From Dasania phycosphaerae (GTDB taxonomy: Bacteria > Pseudomonadota > Gammaproteobacteria > Pseudomonadales > Dasaniaceae), in the NCBI RefSeq assembly GCF_026891035.1, contig NZ_JAPTGG010000003.1:62001-126000 (forward strand): a stretch of DNA of 64,000 bases, written 5' to 3'. A program made the position numbers and the translations under genes. The notes below the pieces were generated by a model. It worked only from the letters and a program-made list of their open reading frames with translations. It had not been told where the DNA came from and made no database searches. Of the stretch, positions 9,126 to 17,660 are shown piece after piece (position 1 is the first letter of the stretch; every line of letters begins with the position of its first letter).

Positions 9126-10757
9126 ATGTTTAATAAACCGAATTTTGTAAAAAGTGGCTTGTATTCAGCCTTGTTTCTATCAGGCCTGCTACAGGCACAG
9201 GACACAGTTGAAACTTCAGCACTTATAGTTGCCGCTGCTCAACAGAGTACAGCCATAGCCGATGAGCCAGCCGCTAAGAGCAGCGAAAAGCCCGCCCCCA
9301 AAAAGCATAAGCAGGCCGCTAGGGCCGTGGATCTAGCTAAACCTATCAGCATAGAAGAAGTGGCATTGCCACAGGCTGAAAAAATTGAGGCTAGCAAAGC
9401 AGAGCCCGTCAGCAAAAAACAAAAGCCTATCACTGTAGCCAAACCTGAAAAACTAGAGGCTGTGGTAGAGGACAAGGAATATACGGCCAAGCAGCAATTA
9501 ATTGCGGAGCCCGAAGCTGTAGCAGTCACTAGCAATAGCAGCAAAAAAGTGAAAGCAGCTATAGCTGTGCAAGCACCAAGCTCCGGCAATGATGAGAAAA
9601 ATACGGCAGAAAAAAATGTGGTTGAAGCAAGTAACGAAGCCGTTAACAAAATCATACCCTCAATAGAGTCAGCGCTAAACACAGCCAAACAACAACAAGC
9701 TGCGCTGGATGAGCCCTTAGTTATTTTAGATACGGAAATTCCACCAGCAACAGCCACACGACTGGCATGGACCCCCGATCAATCCTTTAAAGGTATAGCC
9801 ATACCCACACCAGTGTTGGTGGTAAACGGGGCTAAACCGGGGCCAGTTGTTTGTTTAACAGCTGCTATACACGGCGATGAACTTAATGGCATAGAAATCG
9901 TAAGGCGTGTGCTTTATAACTTAAAGCCAGAAAAATTGACTGGCACAGTTATAGGCGTGCCCATCGTCAACTTGCAGGGCTTTCATCGCAACTCTCGCTA
10001 TCTGGCTGACCGCCGCGATTTAAACCGTTATTTCCCCGGCAACCCGGCAGGTAGTTCGGCTTCACGTTTGGCCTATTCATTTTTTAATGAAGTCATTTCC
10101 CACTGTGATGCCTTGGTGGATTTACACACTGGCTCGTTTTATCGCACTAACCTACCGCAGCTGCGAGCTAATACTAAAAACCCTAAGGTATTGGCATTAG
10201 CTAAACAGTTCGGTGCCACCGTTATTGTGCATGGCAAAGGTGCACCCGGCACCTTACGCTGGGCTGCGGTGCAGGCAGGCATCCCCGCGGTTACCTTAGA
10301 GGCTGGTGAGTCCATGCGTTTGCAAGTGGCTGCGGTAGAGCATGGGGTAAAAGGTATAGAAACCTTATTAGAACAAAAAGAGATGCTACACAGTTTAAAG
10401 TTTTGGAAAACCACCGAGGCCATTTACGAACAAACCCTATGGGTGCGCGCTGATCAAGGGGGTATATTATTTACCAGAGTATCAGAGGGCGATAGGGTTA
10501 AGGCGGGTGATGTACTAGGGGTGGTAACTGACCCTATCACCAATGCCAGCAGTGAAATTATTGCGCCTTTTAAGGGCCGAGTTATAGGTTTGGCACTTAA
10601 CCAAGTGGTGATGCCAGGTTTCGCTACTTTTCATTTAGGAGTAGAGGCAGCTAATCTCATAAAGCCTGAACTTATAGACGAATATAATGGTGTAAACCCT
10701 GTGCCCGATACCGAAAGCGTAGATGAAACCATTACCGAGTTGGAAGATTTTAACTAA
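9126..10757 (+). CDS. AstE/aspartoacylase-like M14 zinc enzyme with long Lys/Ala/Glu-rich N-terminal spacer
   Basis: 543 aa; ATG 9126 is preceded by AGGATG. A signal peptide (about 1-24, ending LLQAQD) is followed by a low-complexity spacer (about 30-205) rich in Ala, Lys, Glu and Gln. The catalytic domain runs from about 215 to 530. HGDELNGIE (zinc His and Glu), LNRYFPG, DLHTG (zinc His) and LEAGE (catalytic Glu) match the succinylglutamate desuccinylase/aspartoacylase clade. Those enzymes hydrolyse N-acyl amino acids; members near ATP-grasp ligases are thought to trim amide-linked products. The signal peptide implies periplasmic action. A biotinyl-like hairpin segment occurs at the C-terminus (about 435-505). 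The spacer is far longer than in AstE (about 320 aa total). Substrate unknown. Confidence 0.82.
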   Translation: MFNKPNFVKSGLYSALFLSGLLQAQDTVETSALIVAAAQQSTAIADEPAAKSSEKPAPKKHKQAARAVDLAKPISIEEVALPQAEKIEASKAEPVSKKQKPITVAKPEKLEAVVEDKEYTAKQQLIAEPEAVAVTSNSSKKVKAAIAVQAPSSGNDEKNTAEKNVVEASNEAVNKIIPSIESALNTAKQQQAALDEPLVILDTEIPPATATRLAWTPDQSFKGIAIPTPVLVVNGAKPGPVVCLTAAIHGDELNGIEIVRRVLYNLKPEKLTGTVIGVPIVNLQGFHRNSRYLADRRDLNRYFPGNPAGSSASRLAYSFFNEVISHCDALVDLHTGSFYRTNLPQLRANTKNPKVLALAKQFGATVIVHGKGAPGTLRWAAVQAGIPAVTLEAGESMRLQVAAVEHGVKGIETLLEQKEMLHSLKFWKTTEAIYEQTLWVRADQGGILFTRVSEGDRVKAGDVLGVVTDPITNASSEIIAPFKGRVIGLALNQVVMPGFATFHLGVEAANLIKPELIDEYNGVNPVPDTESVDETITELEDFN

Positions 10758-10764
10758 GGCGTAT

Positions 10765-11469
10765 TTACAAAAACATAGTGGACATATCACCTAGTTGCAG
10801 CGAGTCTAAATAGTTTTGCACTGAGGTTTCGGCTTGAATAAAAGCTATGCCTAGTGAAGCTTGCGTGGGGCTTGTTTTTGTATAGGCAATGACTTTAACG
10901 GTCAGCTCTTGCTGTGCGTCCTCTGGATAAAAACGCAGCCGCAATTGTATATGTTGATCTTTTATATCGTCTATAGAAGTGCTCAGCTGGCTGGGATCAA
11001 AATGCAATTGGCAGCCGCCCTGGCTGATATCAACTATAACGGCTGTGAAAGCTTGCCCTTGATACTGGCAGCTGCATGATAAGGCACAGGGTAGGCGGGC
11101 ATCACGCCGTAAGGCCTGGCTTTGTATACTCGTGGGAAAACTGCTTAACAATAATTTACTGCCACTATAGTTGACGGCAATAACTTCTGACTCAAAAGCA
11201 AAAATAGAGCCTTGCGCAATTAAGCGCATCACCAGTTTTTTTTCGGGAAAAAACAAGTTGTCATAAACTACATCGACGGTTTCTTTTTTCATTTGCTTAG
11301 GTGTTGGCAGTGCAGTAATCAACACCTTATTACTATCAACACCCACCAAGCGGGTGAGATATTTTAAAGAGCCATCTAGGCTGGAGACTTGCACCAGCGC
11401 GGCCAGTTGTAATTTAGCCAGCATGCTGGCCGGGCTGGTTTCAGCTGCCGCGCCATCCTCTTTGGGCAT
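10765..11469 (-). CDS. PilZ domain protein, YcgR-like
   Basis: 234 aa, start ATG 11469 with AAGG upstream. The N-terminal half resembles the YcgR-N beta-barrel (residues about 20-110). The C-terminal PilZ domain carries the two c-di-GMP contacts: RRDAR (Arg-x-x-x-Arg) at about residue 122 and DISQGG (Asp-x-Ser-x-x-Gly) at about 147. YcgR proteins slow the flagellar motor on c-di-GMP binding; PilZ proteins also act on pili and polysaccharide synthesis. No flagellar gene lies nearby, so the target is open. The gene is convergent with the M14 gene and the two stops are 7 bp apart. Confidence 0.82.
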   Translation of the reverse strand: MPKEDGAAAETSPASMLAKLQLAALVQVSSLDGSLKYLTRLVGVDSNKVLITALPTPKQMKKETVDVVYDNLFFPEKKLVMRLIAQGSIFAFESEVIAVNYSGSKLLLSSFPTSIQSQALRRDARLPCALSCSCQYQGQAFTAVIVDISQGGCQLHFDPSQLSTSIDDIKDQHIQLRLRFYPEDAQQELTVKVIAYTKTSPTQASLGIAFIQAETSVQNYLDSLQLGDMSTMFL

Positions 11470-11613
11470 GGTAAAACCTTTATATTGATGCGTTTAAGTT
11501 ACTAATAAAGCTAGCGTAGATCACTAAAATCGCCAGCGCTGATTATTAGTGTTAAAGTTGTTAAGTTTTTTGACGCCTACATAAATAAAACAAAAATATA
11601 GCAGAGCAATGTT

Positions 11614-12468
11614 GTGAGTCCACTTAATTATATTCGCGCGCTTTGCCTCAGCATCATTATAAGTGCCGAGTCTGGATGGGCTAATGTCGATGTGGCGGCT
11701 CCGAAAGTAATCCATGTGGCATCAGAGTATTGGCCAGGTTTTTCCAATCACGATGGTAGTGGGTTGTATTTCGAAATTATTAAGGCGGTATACGAGCCTG
11801 TAGGTATTGCCGTTAAATTCTCTATAGAGCCTTTTAAGCGAGCACGGCACAGTACCGTGCAACACCACCATGATGTGGTAATAGGCACTTATTCGCAGGC
11901 TGATAGAGGCAATAATTTATTATTGACCCCGCACTACCCAATCAACACAGAACGGGTATTGGCCATATATCATAAAGATAGCACCCTTAATTGGCACAAC
12001 TTTTATCAGCGTAATCGTGAGGATTCCAGTGAGCCTAATCCATACAGCTCGGCATGGATAATTGGCTATAACTACGATCAACATCTAGGGATTAAAAAGG
12101 GCTTTGAGTTACGCAGACCCGAACAGGGTTTAAAAATGTTGGTACAACGCCGACTGGATGTTTTTATAGAGCCTGAAGATGAAACATTGGTTTTATTACA
12201 GGGGGCTTTAGCTGATTTAGGCGCGCAGCTACGCTGGGAAAACGTGTCAACCAATAATATTTACTTAGCCTTTAGCCATAACCCCAGAGCTAAGCAGTTG
12301 TGCAAAATTTATGATCAACGCTTACCTCAACTCTATCACAGCGGTAAATTACAGGCCTTGTTTGCAAAGTGGCAGCTGGATATTTCTAAAGTTAATTTTA
12401 ATTGGGGTAAGTTGTTAGCGCAGGATTCTTGCGAACCTATAGAGGGGCTAAATAGCGTTAACGAGTAA
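11614..12468 (+). CDS. Periplasmic solute-binding protein (family 3-like), no transporter nearby
   Basis: 284 aa from GTG 11614; SD weak. A signal peptide ends near GWANV. The mature part starts with VIHVASEYWPGFSN, the usual first strand of bacterial family 3 binding proteins, and continues with EPFKRARHST, a region often seen in orphan members of marine gammaproteobacteria. No ABC permease or ATPase gene is adjacent, so it could serve a distant transporter or act as a sensor input. It is divergent from the PilZ gene. It ends inside an inverted repeat at 12452-12474. Confidence 0.72.
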   Translation: MSPLNYIRALCLSIIISAESGWANVDVAAPKVIHVASEYWPGFSNHDGSGLYFEIIKAVYEPVGIAVKFSIEPFKRARHSTVQHHHDVVIGTYSQADRGNNLLLTPHYPINTERVLAIYHKDSTLNWHNFYQRNREDSSEPNPYSSAWIIGYNYDQHLGIKKGFELRRPEQGLKMLVQRRLDVFIEPEDETLVLLQGALADLGAQLRWENVSTNNIYLAFSHNPRAKQLCKIYDQRLPQLYHSGKLQALFAKWQLDISKVNFNWGKLLAQDSCEPIEGLNSVNE

Positions 12469-12474
12469 CGCTAT
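12452..12474. terminator. Perfect 9-bp inverted repeat at the end of the solute-binding gene
   Basis: ATAGCGTTA and TAACGCTAT flank a 5-nt loop and overlap the stop codon (12466-12468). The gap to the convergent cupin gene is only 30 bp, so this may end both transcripts. No T run follows on either strand, so a classical intrinsic terminator is doubtful. Confidence 0.35.
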
Positions 12475-12498
12475 GTTAGGTGTGCTATGAGAGTTGCT

Positions 12499-12858
12499 TT
12501 ATTCTTCGTAAATAACGTAAATTTTTTGGGTGGGCTCTACTACTTCCCATTCGCCTTCAAAACCTGCGGGCACGCAAATTTTATCGCCAGCTACCATTTC
12601 TAGTTCATTGCCATCTAAATCGCGCAAAATCGATTTGCCGCTTAGTATATGGAAATACTCGTTTTCGCTGTATTTAATTTTCCAGCAGCCTACTTCTGAA
12701 CCCCATTCGCCAGCAAAAAATTTATCTTCTACAGCAAAATGCAGTTGATTGTTTTGTTCGGGGTTGCCTTTAACGATGCGATCTTGCGCCGTAGGATAGC
12801 GTTCTACTTTAGCGGTACTGGTTGCAAAGTTAATCAGGTCAGCGATTTTTTTAGCCAT
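12499..12858 (-). CDS. Cupin domain protein (Cupin_3 / DUF861 type)
   Basis: 119 aa. A single small beta-barrel contains SENEYFHILSGK (metal-site strand) and GDKICVPAGFEGEWEV, which is the Cupin_3 pattern seen in ureidoglycine-aminohydrolase-like and ethanolamine-utilization-like cupins. The canonical first cupin motif has only one clear His (YFHIL), so metal binding may be weak. It stands alone with a good SD upstream (AGAGGC). Function unassigned. Confidence 0.8.
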   Translation of the reverse strand: MAKKIADLINFATSTAKVERYPTAQDRIVKGNPEQNNQLHFAVEDKFFAGEWGSEVGCWKIKYSENEYFHILSGKSILRDLDGNELEMVAGDKICVPAGFEGEWEVVEPTQKIYVIYEE

Positions 12859-12981
12859 TATAGCCTCTGTGTATTCAACAAATATTGTTCAGCCTAGGGC
12901 GGCAATTCTACAGCCCTTATAAAATAAAGCTAGCGCTGCGGTTAAAAAACAAACAGCTGGCAGTATGAGCAGCCCGCGCGT

Positions 12982-14109
12982 TTAAGTGGCCTTAAAGGGC
13001 AGATGTTTGCTGCACTGCAGTTTATAACGCTTTAACTCAGTTGTTTCCTGCTGTAAAAACTGTTGTATCGCGTGGGCAAAGTCTGGCTGGGCTAGCCAGT
13101 GGCTGGAATGTGTGTCTACGGGCTGAAAGCCGCGCTGTATTTTATGTTCGCCCTGCGCCCCGGAGTCAAAGCGTTGTAGGCCTCGTTCTATGCAAAACTC
13201 TATGCCTTGATAATAGCAGGCTTCAAAGTGCAGCTGCTCTAGCTCTTCACTGCAACCCCAGTAGCGGCCGTAAAGGCTGTGGCTGTCAAAAAAATTTAGC
13301 GCACCGGCAACAATATCTTGGTCTTTACGGGCTATCACCAACATTATCTGGTCAGCCATGGAGCTGGCGATGCGTTTAAAAAAATCTTGTTTTAGATAGC
13401 CGCCGTGGCCGCTGCGCTTGGCGTAGGTGAGCTGATAAAAATAATAAAACTGCTGCCAAATTTCTTCGCTAATTTCATTTCCGCTTAGCCGCTGCAAGCT
13501 TATGCCTTGCTGTTTAACACTGCGCCGTTCTTTGTTAAGGGTTTTGCGTTTACGAGATTTAAACTGCGCCAAAAAATCATCAAAACAAGTATAGCCCTGG
13601 TTAAACCAGTGAAACTGTACACTGCTGCGGGCCATAAACGGGGCGTTAAAGTGATTTGCTTGGCTGTGGTATAGCACATGTACAGATGAGGCTTGTAACT
13701 GTTGCGCCTGCGCGATGAGTTGTTGCCCCACCGCCTCGTACAGGGCCGCTGCATCACTATCGGGGTGTATGCACAGCCGTGGCCCGGTTGCGGGGGTGAA
13801 GGGTATAGCGGCTAGTAACTTGGGGTAATAGTTATAGCCATGGCGCTGGTAAGCCTCGGCCCAGCTCCAATCAAAAATATATTCGCCGTAGGAGTGTTGC
13901 TTAATATACAGGGGCATCACCGCGACTAGCTGCTCAGCTTGGTATACGCATAGATGATGAGGTTGCCAGCCGGTTGCTACCGCCACCGAGCCACTGAGCT
14001 CTAGGGCCGCTAAAAAAGCGTGGCGGGTAAAAGGGTAATCGCTGTGGACTAAACTGTCCCATTGCTGGGCGCTAATCTCGCTAATGCTGTGCAGATAACG
14101 AAACTCCAT
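12982..14109 (-). CDS. GNAT/FemAB-like acyltransferase (DUF482 family)
   Basis: 375 aa from ATG 14109 (begins MEFRYLHSI). An upstream in-frame start at 14148 would overlap ubiA and lacks support. The protein belongs to the 'GNAT family N-acetyltransferase / peptidogalycan biosysnthesis protein' group (PF04339), with two tandem GNAT-like halves; the FKSRKRKTLNKERR segment around residue 200 is typical. Proteins of this group are annotated as FemAB-like, but no enzymatic activity is established to my knowledge. It is third in the order ubiC-ubiA-this gene, with 10 bp after ubiA, so it is probably cotranscribed. Confidence 0.8.
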   Translation of the reverse strand: MEFRYLHSISEISAQQWDSLVHSDYPFTRHAFLAALELSGSVAVATGWQPHHLCVYQAEQLVAVMPLYIKQHSYGEYIFDWSWAEAYQRHGYNYYPKLLAAIPFTPATGPRLCIHPDSDAAALYEAVGQQLIAQAQQLQASSVHVLYHSQANHFNAPFMARSSVQFHWFNQGYTCFDDFLAQFKSRKRKTLNKERRSVKQQGISLQRLSGNEISEEIWQQFYYFYQLTYAKRSGHGGYLKQDFFKRIASSMADQIMLVIARKDQDIVAGALNFFDSHSLYGRYWGCSEELEQLHFEACYYQGIEFCIERGLQRFDSGAQGEHKIQRGFQPVDTHSSHWLAQPDFAHAIQQFLQQETTELKRYKLQCSKHLPFKAT

Positions 14110-14119
14110 AGCGATCGGC

Positions 14120-15007
14120 TTAGCTGGCAAATAAAGGGGGCAGGGCATAATCCAGTGCTATGCCGATAAAAATAGCCATACCCACCCAGTTGTTATTTAA
14201 AAAAGCTTTAAAACAATTATTTCTTTCACGTAGCTTAATTAATTGTTGCTGGTAGATAAAAAAGCCTGCCGCGATGATTAAACTTAAATAAAAATACGCC
14301 CCCAACTTAAACTGCTGGCCCACTAAGCACAGGGTGAAGATAACGCAGGCTTGCAGGATTGCGGTGATGGTTTTGTCGTCCTCGCCAAATAAAATAGCGG
14401 TGGATTTTACCCCTATCCTAAGATCATCATCCCTATCTACCATGGCGTAAAAAGTGTCATAGACTATGGTCCATAGCACGGCAGCAATATAGACCAGCCA
14501 TAATATAGCGGGCAGGCTGTTGGTTTGGGCGGCAAAGGCCATGGGTATGCTCATGGCAAAGGCCATGCCTAATACCAGCTGCGGCATATGGGTGTAGCGC
14601 TTCATAAAGGGGTAGCAGCTGGCCAGTGCTAGCGCTGCAAAAGACAGCTGTATGGTGAGGGTATTAGTAAACAGCACTAGCACAAAAGACAGCAAGCACA
14701 GCAGCACAAAAAACCCTAGCGCCTGTTTACTGCTAATACGGCCGGTGGCCATAGGGCGTTGGGCGGTGCGTTTTACATGGCCATCAATGTGCCTGTCGGC
14801 ATAGTCATTAATAATGCAGCCGGCCGAGCGCATTAAAAAAGTGCCTAGGCAAAAAATAATAAGCAGTTTCAAATCGGGTATGCCTTGCGCGGCAAGCCAC
14901 AAGGCCCATAGCGTGGGCCACAGCAATAAATAAGTGCCCACCGGTTTATTAAAGCGTATTAAAGCAAGGTAGTCGGGGGCGTGGCTGCGTAGTTGGGCAA
15001 GCGTCAT
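14120..15007 (-). CDS. ubiA: 4-hydroxybenzoate octaprenyltransferase
   Basis: 295 aa inner-membrane enzyme with eight to nine TM helices. It prenylates 4-hydroxybenzoate in ubiquinone synthesis. The two Asp-rich Mg/diphosphate motifs are NDYADRHIDGHV (about residues 67-78) and DTFYAMVDRDDD (about 184-195). GTYLLLWPTLWALW near the N-terminus is the UbiA signature. The gene lies downstream of ubiC with a 42-bp gap, the usual ubiCA order. Confidence 0.96.
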   Translation of the reverse strand: MTLAQLRSHAPDYLALIRFNKPVGTYLLLWPTLWALWLAAQGIPDLKLLIIFCLGTFLMRSAGCIINDYADRHIDGHVKRTAQRPMATGRISSKQALGFFVLLCLLSFVLVLFTNTLTIQLSFAALALASCYPFMKRYTHMPQLVLGMAFAMSIPMAFAAQTNSLPAILWLVYIAAVLWTIVYDTFYAMVDRDDDLRIGVKSTAILFGEDDKTITAILQACVIFTLCLVGQQFKLGAYFYLSLIIAAGFFIYQQQLIKLRERNNCFKAFLNNNWVGMAIFIGIALDYALPPLFAS

Positions 15008-15049
15008 AGTCTGGGTGTCGTCTGTGCTGCTTCGTGGGTTTGATGGAGT

Positions 15050-15595
15050 TTACGGGGTAAAAGCCTCTAAAAACAACTCGCTGACCATTAAGGGTTTGCC
15101 CCCTAGCTCAAAGCGCGAGCGTCGGCCCCATAGAGGCTCTTTTTGCTGTAATGGTGCTGGCAGCTGCCAACTATCGCCAGGTAGGCGCGCAAGCTGAAAG
15201 GGGTGGCGTTGCATGCTGGGGTCGCTAAAGAGCATGGCGCCCAGCGAGCTATTATCAAATTTGCGCAGCCGTCGTAAATGACCCCGCAGCGAGGAAGCAG
15301 GTATTACGCTGCGGGCAAAGACCCAAGGCTGGCCGTGGCAGCGCAGGGCCACTTCACGCACTATCGCCCACTCGCGGGCCTGCATGCCCAACAACTGTTG
15401 CTCTGACAAGCGCGGTCGCTGCCAGCATTGGCGCAGTACCTGCACACTAAAATTTCCCAGGCTGGCTTTGAGCAGGCGTTGGGTTAACGAACCGCTGTCT
15501 AATAGCCAGGGCCTAATTACAGGGGGCAGCTGGTGGGCGGTATAGCGGTGGTAGTCTTGCCAATGGGCTTCTGCGGGGCCTAGTAATAGGGTCAA
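15050..15595 (-). CDS. ubiC: Chorismate lyase
   Basis: 181 aa. It converts chorismate to 4-hydroxybenzoate and pyruvate, the first committed step of ubiquinone synthesis. UbiC features are the conserved Arg in REVALRCHGQPWVFARSVIP and the C-terminal LWGRRSRFEL ... VSELFLEAF. The start is TTG 15595 with AGGGAT seven bases upstream; no in-frame ATG fits better. Upstream region 15596-15865 is shared with the divergent rubredoxin reductase gene. Confidence 0.93.
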   Translation of the reverse strand: MTLLLGPAEAHWQDYHRYTAHQLPPVIRPWLLDSGSLTQRLLKASLGNFSVQVLRQCWQRPRLSEQQLLGMQAREWAIVREVALRCHGQPWVFARSVIPASSLRGHLRRLRKFDNSSLGAMLFSDPSMQRHPFQLARLPGDSWQLPAPLQQKEPLWGRRSRFELGGKPLMVSELFLEAFTP

Positions 15596-15865
15596 GCGTG
15601 GTATCCCTTGCGTAAAATAATGGGTAGAGAGTGCTGATGTTAGCCCTAGGGGCCAGGCAAAGATGGGCTATTTTAGCATCGAAAGCAAAAGGCAATGAAG
15701 CCGCAAGCTACTGTTAAAAACAATGAGTTTCTGTTTAGCTTGTTCTACACCCTACAAAGGGCCAGTGTTATACTCGTCGCTTTCGCTGTTTTAGCGAGTT
15801 CAATCATCGATGTTACCCCCCCTAGGTGGGTAAGACCGCAGTAATAAAATTAAGAAGGTAGTGTT

Positions 15866-17245
15866 ATGCAACAATGGGTCTGTATTGTTTGTGGCTGGAT
15901 ATATGACGAAAAAGTGGGCGACCCTGATTCGGGCATAGCGCCGGGCACTAAGTTTGAAGATATACCCGATGATTGGCTGTGCCCCGATTGTGGCGTGGGT
16001 AAAGATGATTTTGAGCTAATTGCCGTTAGCGAACCCGAGCCTGAAGTGCCCCACCACGAAGAAGAGGTCGCTACCGACCACGTGATAGCGCCAGTGATTA
16101 TTTTAGGCACCGGTATGGCTGGCTACGGTGTGGCTAAAGAGTTTCGTAAGCACGATAGTGACACGCCTTTAATTTTGATTACCTCGGACGATGGCCGCGC
16201 TTACTCCAAGCCTATGTTGTCTACGGGTTATACCCGCAATACCGAGGCCGCCGATTTAGTCACTGCCGATGCTGGCACCATGGCCAGGCAGCTGCGTGCT
16301 AGCGTGTGGACCATGACCCAGGTACACAGCATAGACACAGCTCAGCAACTCATACACATAGGTGATAGCAACAGCCAAGTACATTATGGCAAGTTAGTAC
16401 TGGCCTTAGGGGCCGACACTATCGTGCCGCCGGTACAGGGCGATGCCTTAGATCATGTGTACTCTATCAATGACTTATTAGACTTTGATGATTTCCGCAA
16501 AGCGGTGAAGAAAACCCAAGCTAAAAAGATTGTGTTAATCGGTGGCGGCCTCATAGGCTGCGAATTCGCCAATGATTTAATCAATGGTGGCTTTAATGTT
16601 GAGGTGGTAGATCCACTGGGTTACTGCTTACCCACTTTGCTACCCGAGCAAGCGGGCAAAGCCGTGCAGCGAGCCTTAGAGGCTAAAGGTGCCATCTTTC
16701 ACTTTGGCGATTTAGTGAGCGCGGTTAATCGCAACCCCGCTGGCGGCGTTAAAGTGACTTGTCAAAGCGGCCAAGAGCTACAGGCCGACTTGGTGATTAG
16801 TGCGGTAGGGGTGCGCCCGCGTACCGAGCTAGCCGCTGCCGCTGGCCTTACGGTTAATCGCGGCATAGTCACCGATCGTAAACTGCAAACCTCGGCGGCC
16901 AATGTCTATGCCTTAGGTGATTGCGCCGAAGTCGATGGCCGTAACCTCGTTTATGTAGCGCCGCTTAATGCCGCGGCCAAAGCTTTGGGGCAAACATTGG
17001 CGGGTAAAGCTAGCGACGTGGTTTACCCTGCCATGCCGGTAATGGTTAAAACCCCGGCCTGCCCAGTGGCCTTAAGCCCAGCACCCTTGGGTGCGGAAGG
17101 CAGCTGGCAAATACAGCAAAATGGCAACGATACCGTAGCCGAGTTTCGCAATGCCGCCGGCCAATTATTAGGCTTTGCTTTGACAGGCGAGGGAACAAAA
17201 GAGAAGATGCGCTTACAAAAGGAGTTGCCCCCTATACTGGCCTAA
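15866..17245 (+). CDS. Rubredoxin fused to NAD(P)H:rubredoxin reductase
   Basis: 459 aa. Residues 1-55 are a complete rubredoxin with Cys6, Cys9, Cys39 and Cys42 as iron ligands. An acidic linker (about 56-72) joins it to a FAD/NAD(P)-dependent reductase: FAD site ILGTGMAGYG near 77, NAD site VLIGGGLIGCEF near 223, and second FAD site VYALGDCAE near 350. Rubredoxin systems feed electrons from NADH to alkane hydroxylases (AlkB) or to oxygen- and superoxide-detoxifying enzymes. Here donor and carrier are in one chain. No AlkB or other acceptor is nearby. SD AAGAAGG precedes the ATG. Confidence 0.9.
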   Translation: MQQWVCIVCGWIYDEKVGDPDSGIAPGTKFEDIPDDWLCPDCGVGKDDFELIAVSEPEPEVPHHEEEVATDHVIAPVIILGTGMAGYGVAKEFRKHDSDTPLILITSDDGRAYSKPMLSTGYTRNTEAADLVTADAGTMARQLRASVWTMTQVHSIDTAQQLIHIGDSNSQVHYGKLVLALGADTIVPPVQGDALDHVYSINDLLDFDDFRKAVKKTQAKKIVLIGGGLIGCEFANDLINGGFNVEVVDPLGYCLPTLLPEQAGKAVQRALEAKGAIFHFGDLVSAVNRNPAGGVKVTCQSGQELQADLVISAVGVRPRTELAAAAGLTVNRGIVTDRKLQTSAANVYALGDCAEVDGRNLVYVAPLNAAAKALGQTLAGKASDVVYPAMPVMVKTPACPVALSPAPLGAEGSWQIQQNGNDTVAEFRNAAGQLLGFALTGEGTKEKMRLQKELPPILA

Positions 17246-17257
17246 GGGGGCAGAGCG

Positions 17258-17274
17258 CAGGCTAAGCCTGTTTT
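17258..17274 (+). terminator. Possible terminator after the rubredoxin reductase gene
   Basis: CAGG and CCTG arms (extended CAGGCT-A-AGCCTG) are followed directly by TTTT. The stem is short, so confidence is modest. Confidence 0.35.
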
Positions 17275-17381
17275 CTGTGTAACGATTGCTAAGGGTTAAG
17301 GGGCTCAGCCCCTGGCTACTGTCATAAAGTTACAATATTAAGCCAGCATAATTCCAATAATTATTTTACTAGGAGCTGTAC

Positions 17382-17660
17382 ATGCGCAAACCCGATTTGG
17401 CGGCCTATATTGCCGATAAAGCCGATTTACCCACCAGCCAAGCTAACGATGTGTTATCGGCTATACTCGATCAAATTACCATGAGCCTAAGCCGCAAAGA
17501 GTCGGTCACCTTAATAGGTTTTGGCACTTTTGAAGTGCGTCATCGCAATGCGCGCACTGGTAAAAACCCACAGACCGGCGCCCCTATAGAAATTGCCGCC
17601 AGCAATACGGTAGGTTTTAAAGCCGGTAAAGCCTTAAAAGAGAGTGTCAATAAAGCCTAA
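17382..17660 (+). CDS. HU family DNA-binding protein
   Basis: 92 aa. It has the small histone-like fold with two helices and a DNA-embracing beta-arm (GFGTFEVRHRNARTGKNPQTG, with the tip Pro). HU dimers bend DNA and compact the nucleoid. The sequence is closer to HU than to IHF subunits because the arm and C-terminus (NTVGFKAGKALKESVN) are HU-like. Which hup paralogue it is cannot be decided here; it is not next to lon, where hupB usually lies. It has its own terminator. Confidence 0.92.
   Translation: MRKPDLAAYIADKADLPTSQANDVLSAILDQITMSLSRKESVTLIGFGTFEVRHRNARTGKNPQTGAPIEIAASNTVGFKAGKALKESVNKA

Noticed and set aside
9239..9757. Long minus-strand ORF opposite the M14 spacer
   Set aside because: It is the antisense of a low-complexity Lys/Ala-rich coding region, giving a Ser/Ala/Leu-rich frame without SD or family.
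14110..14148. Upstream start of the FemAB-like gene at 14148
   Set aside because: It would overlap ubiA by 29 bp; ATG 14109 is the better start.
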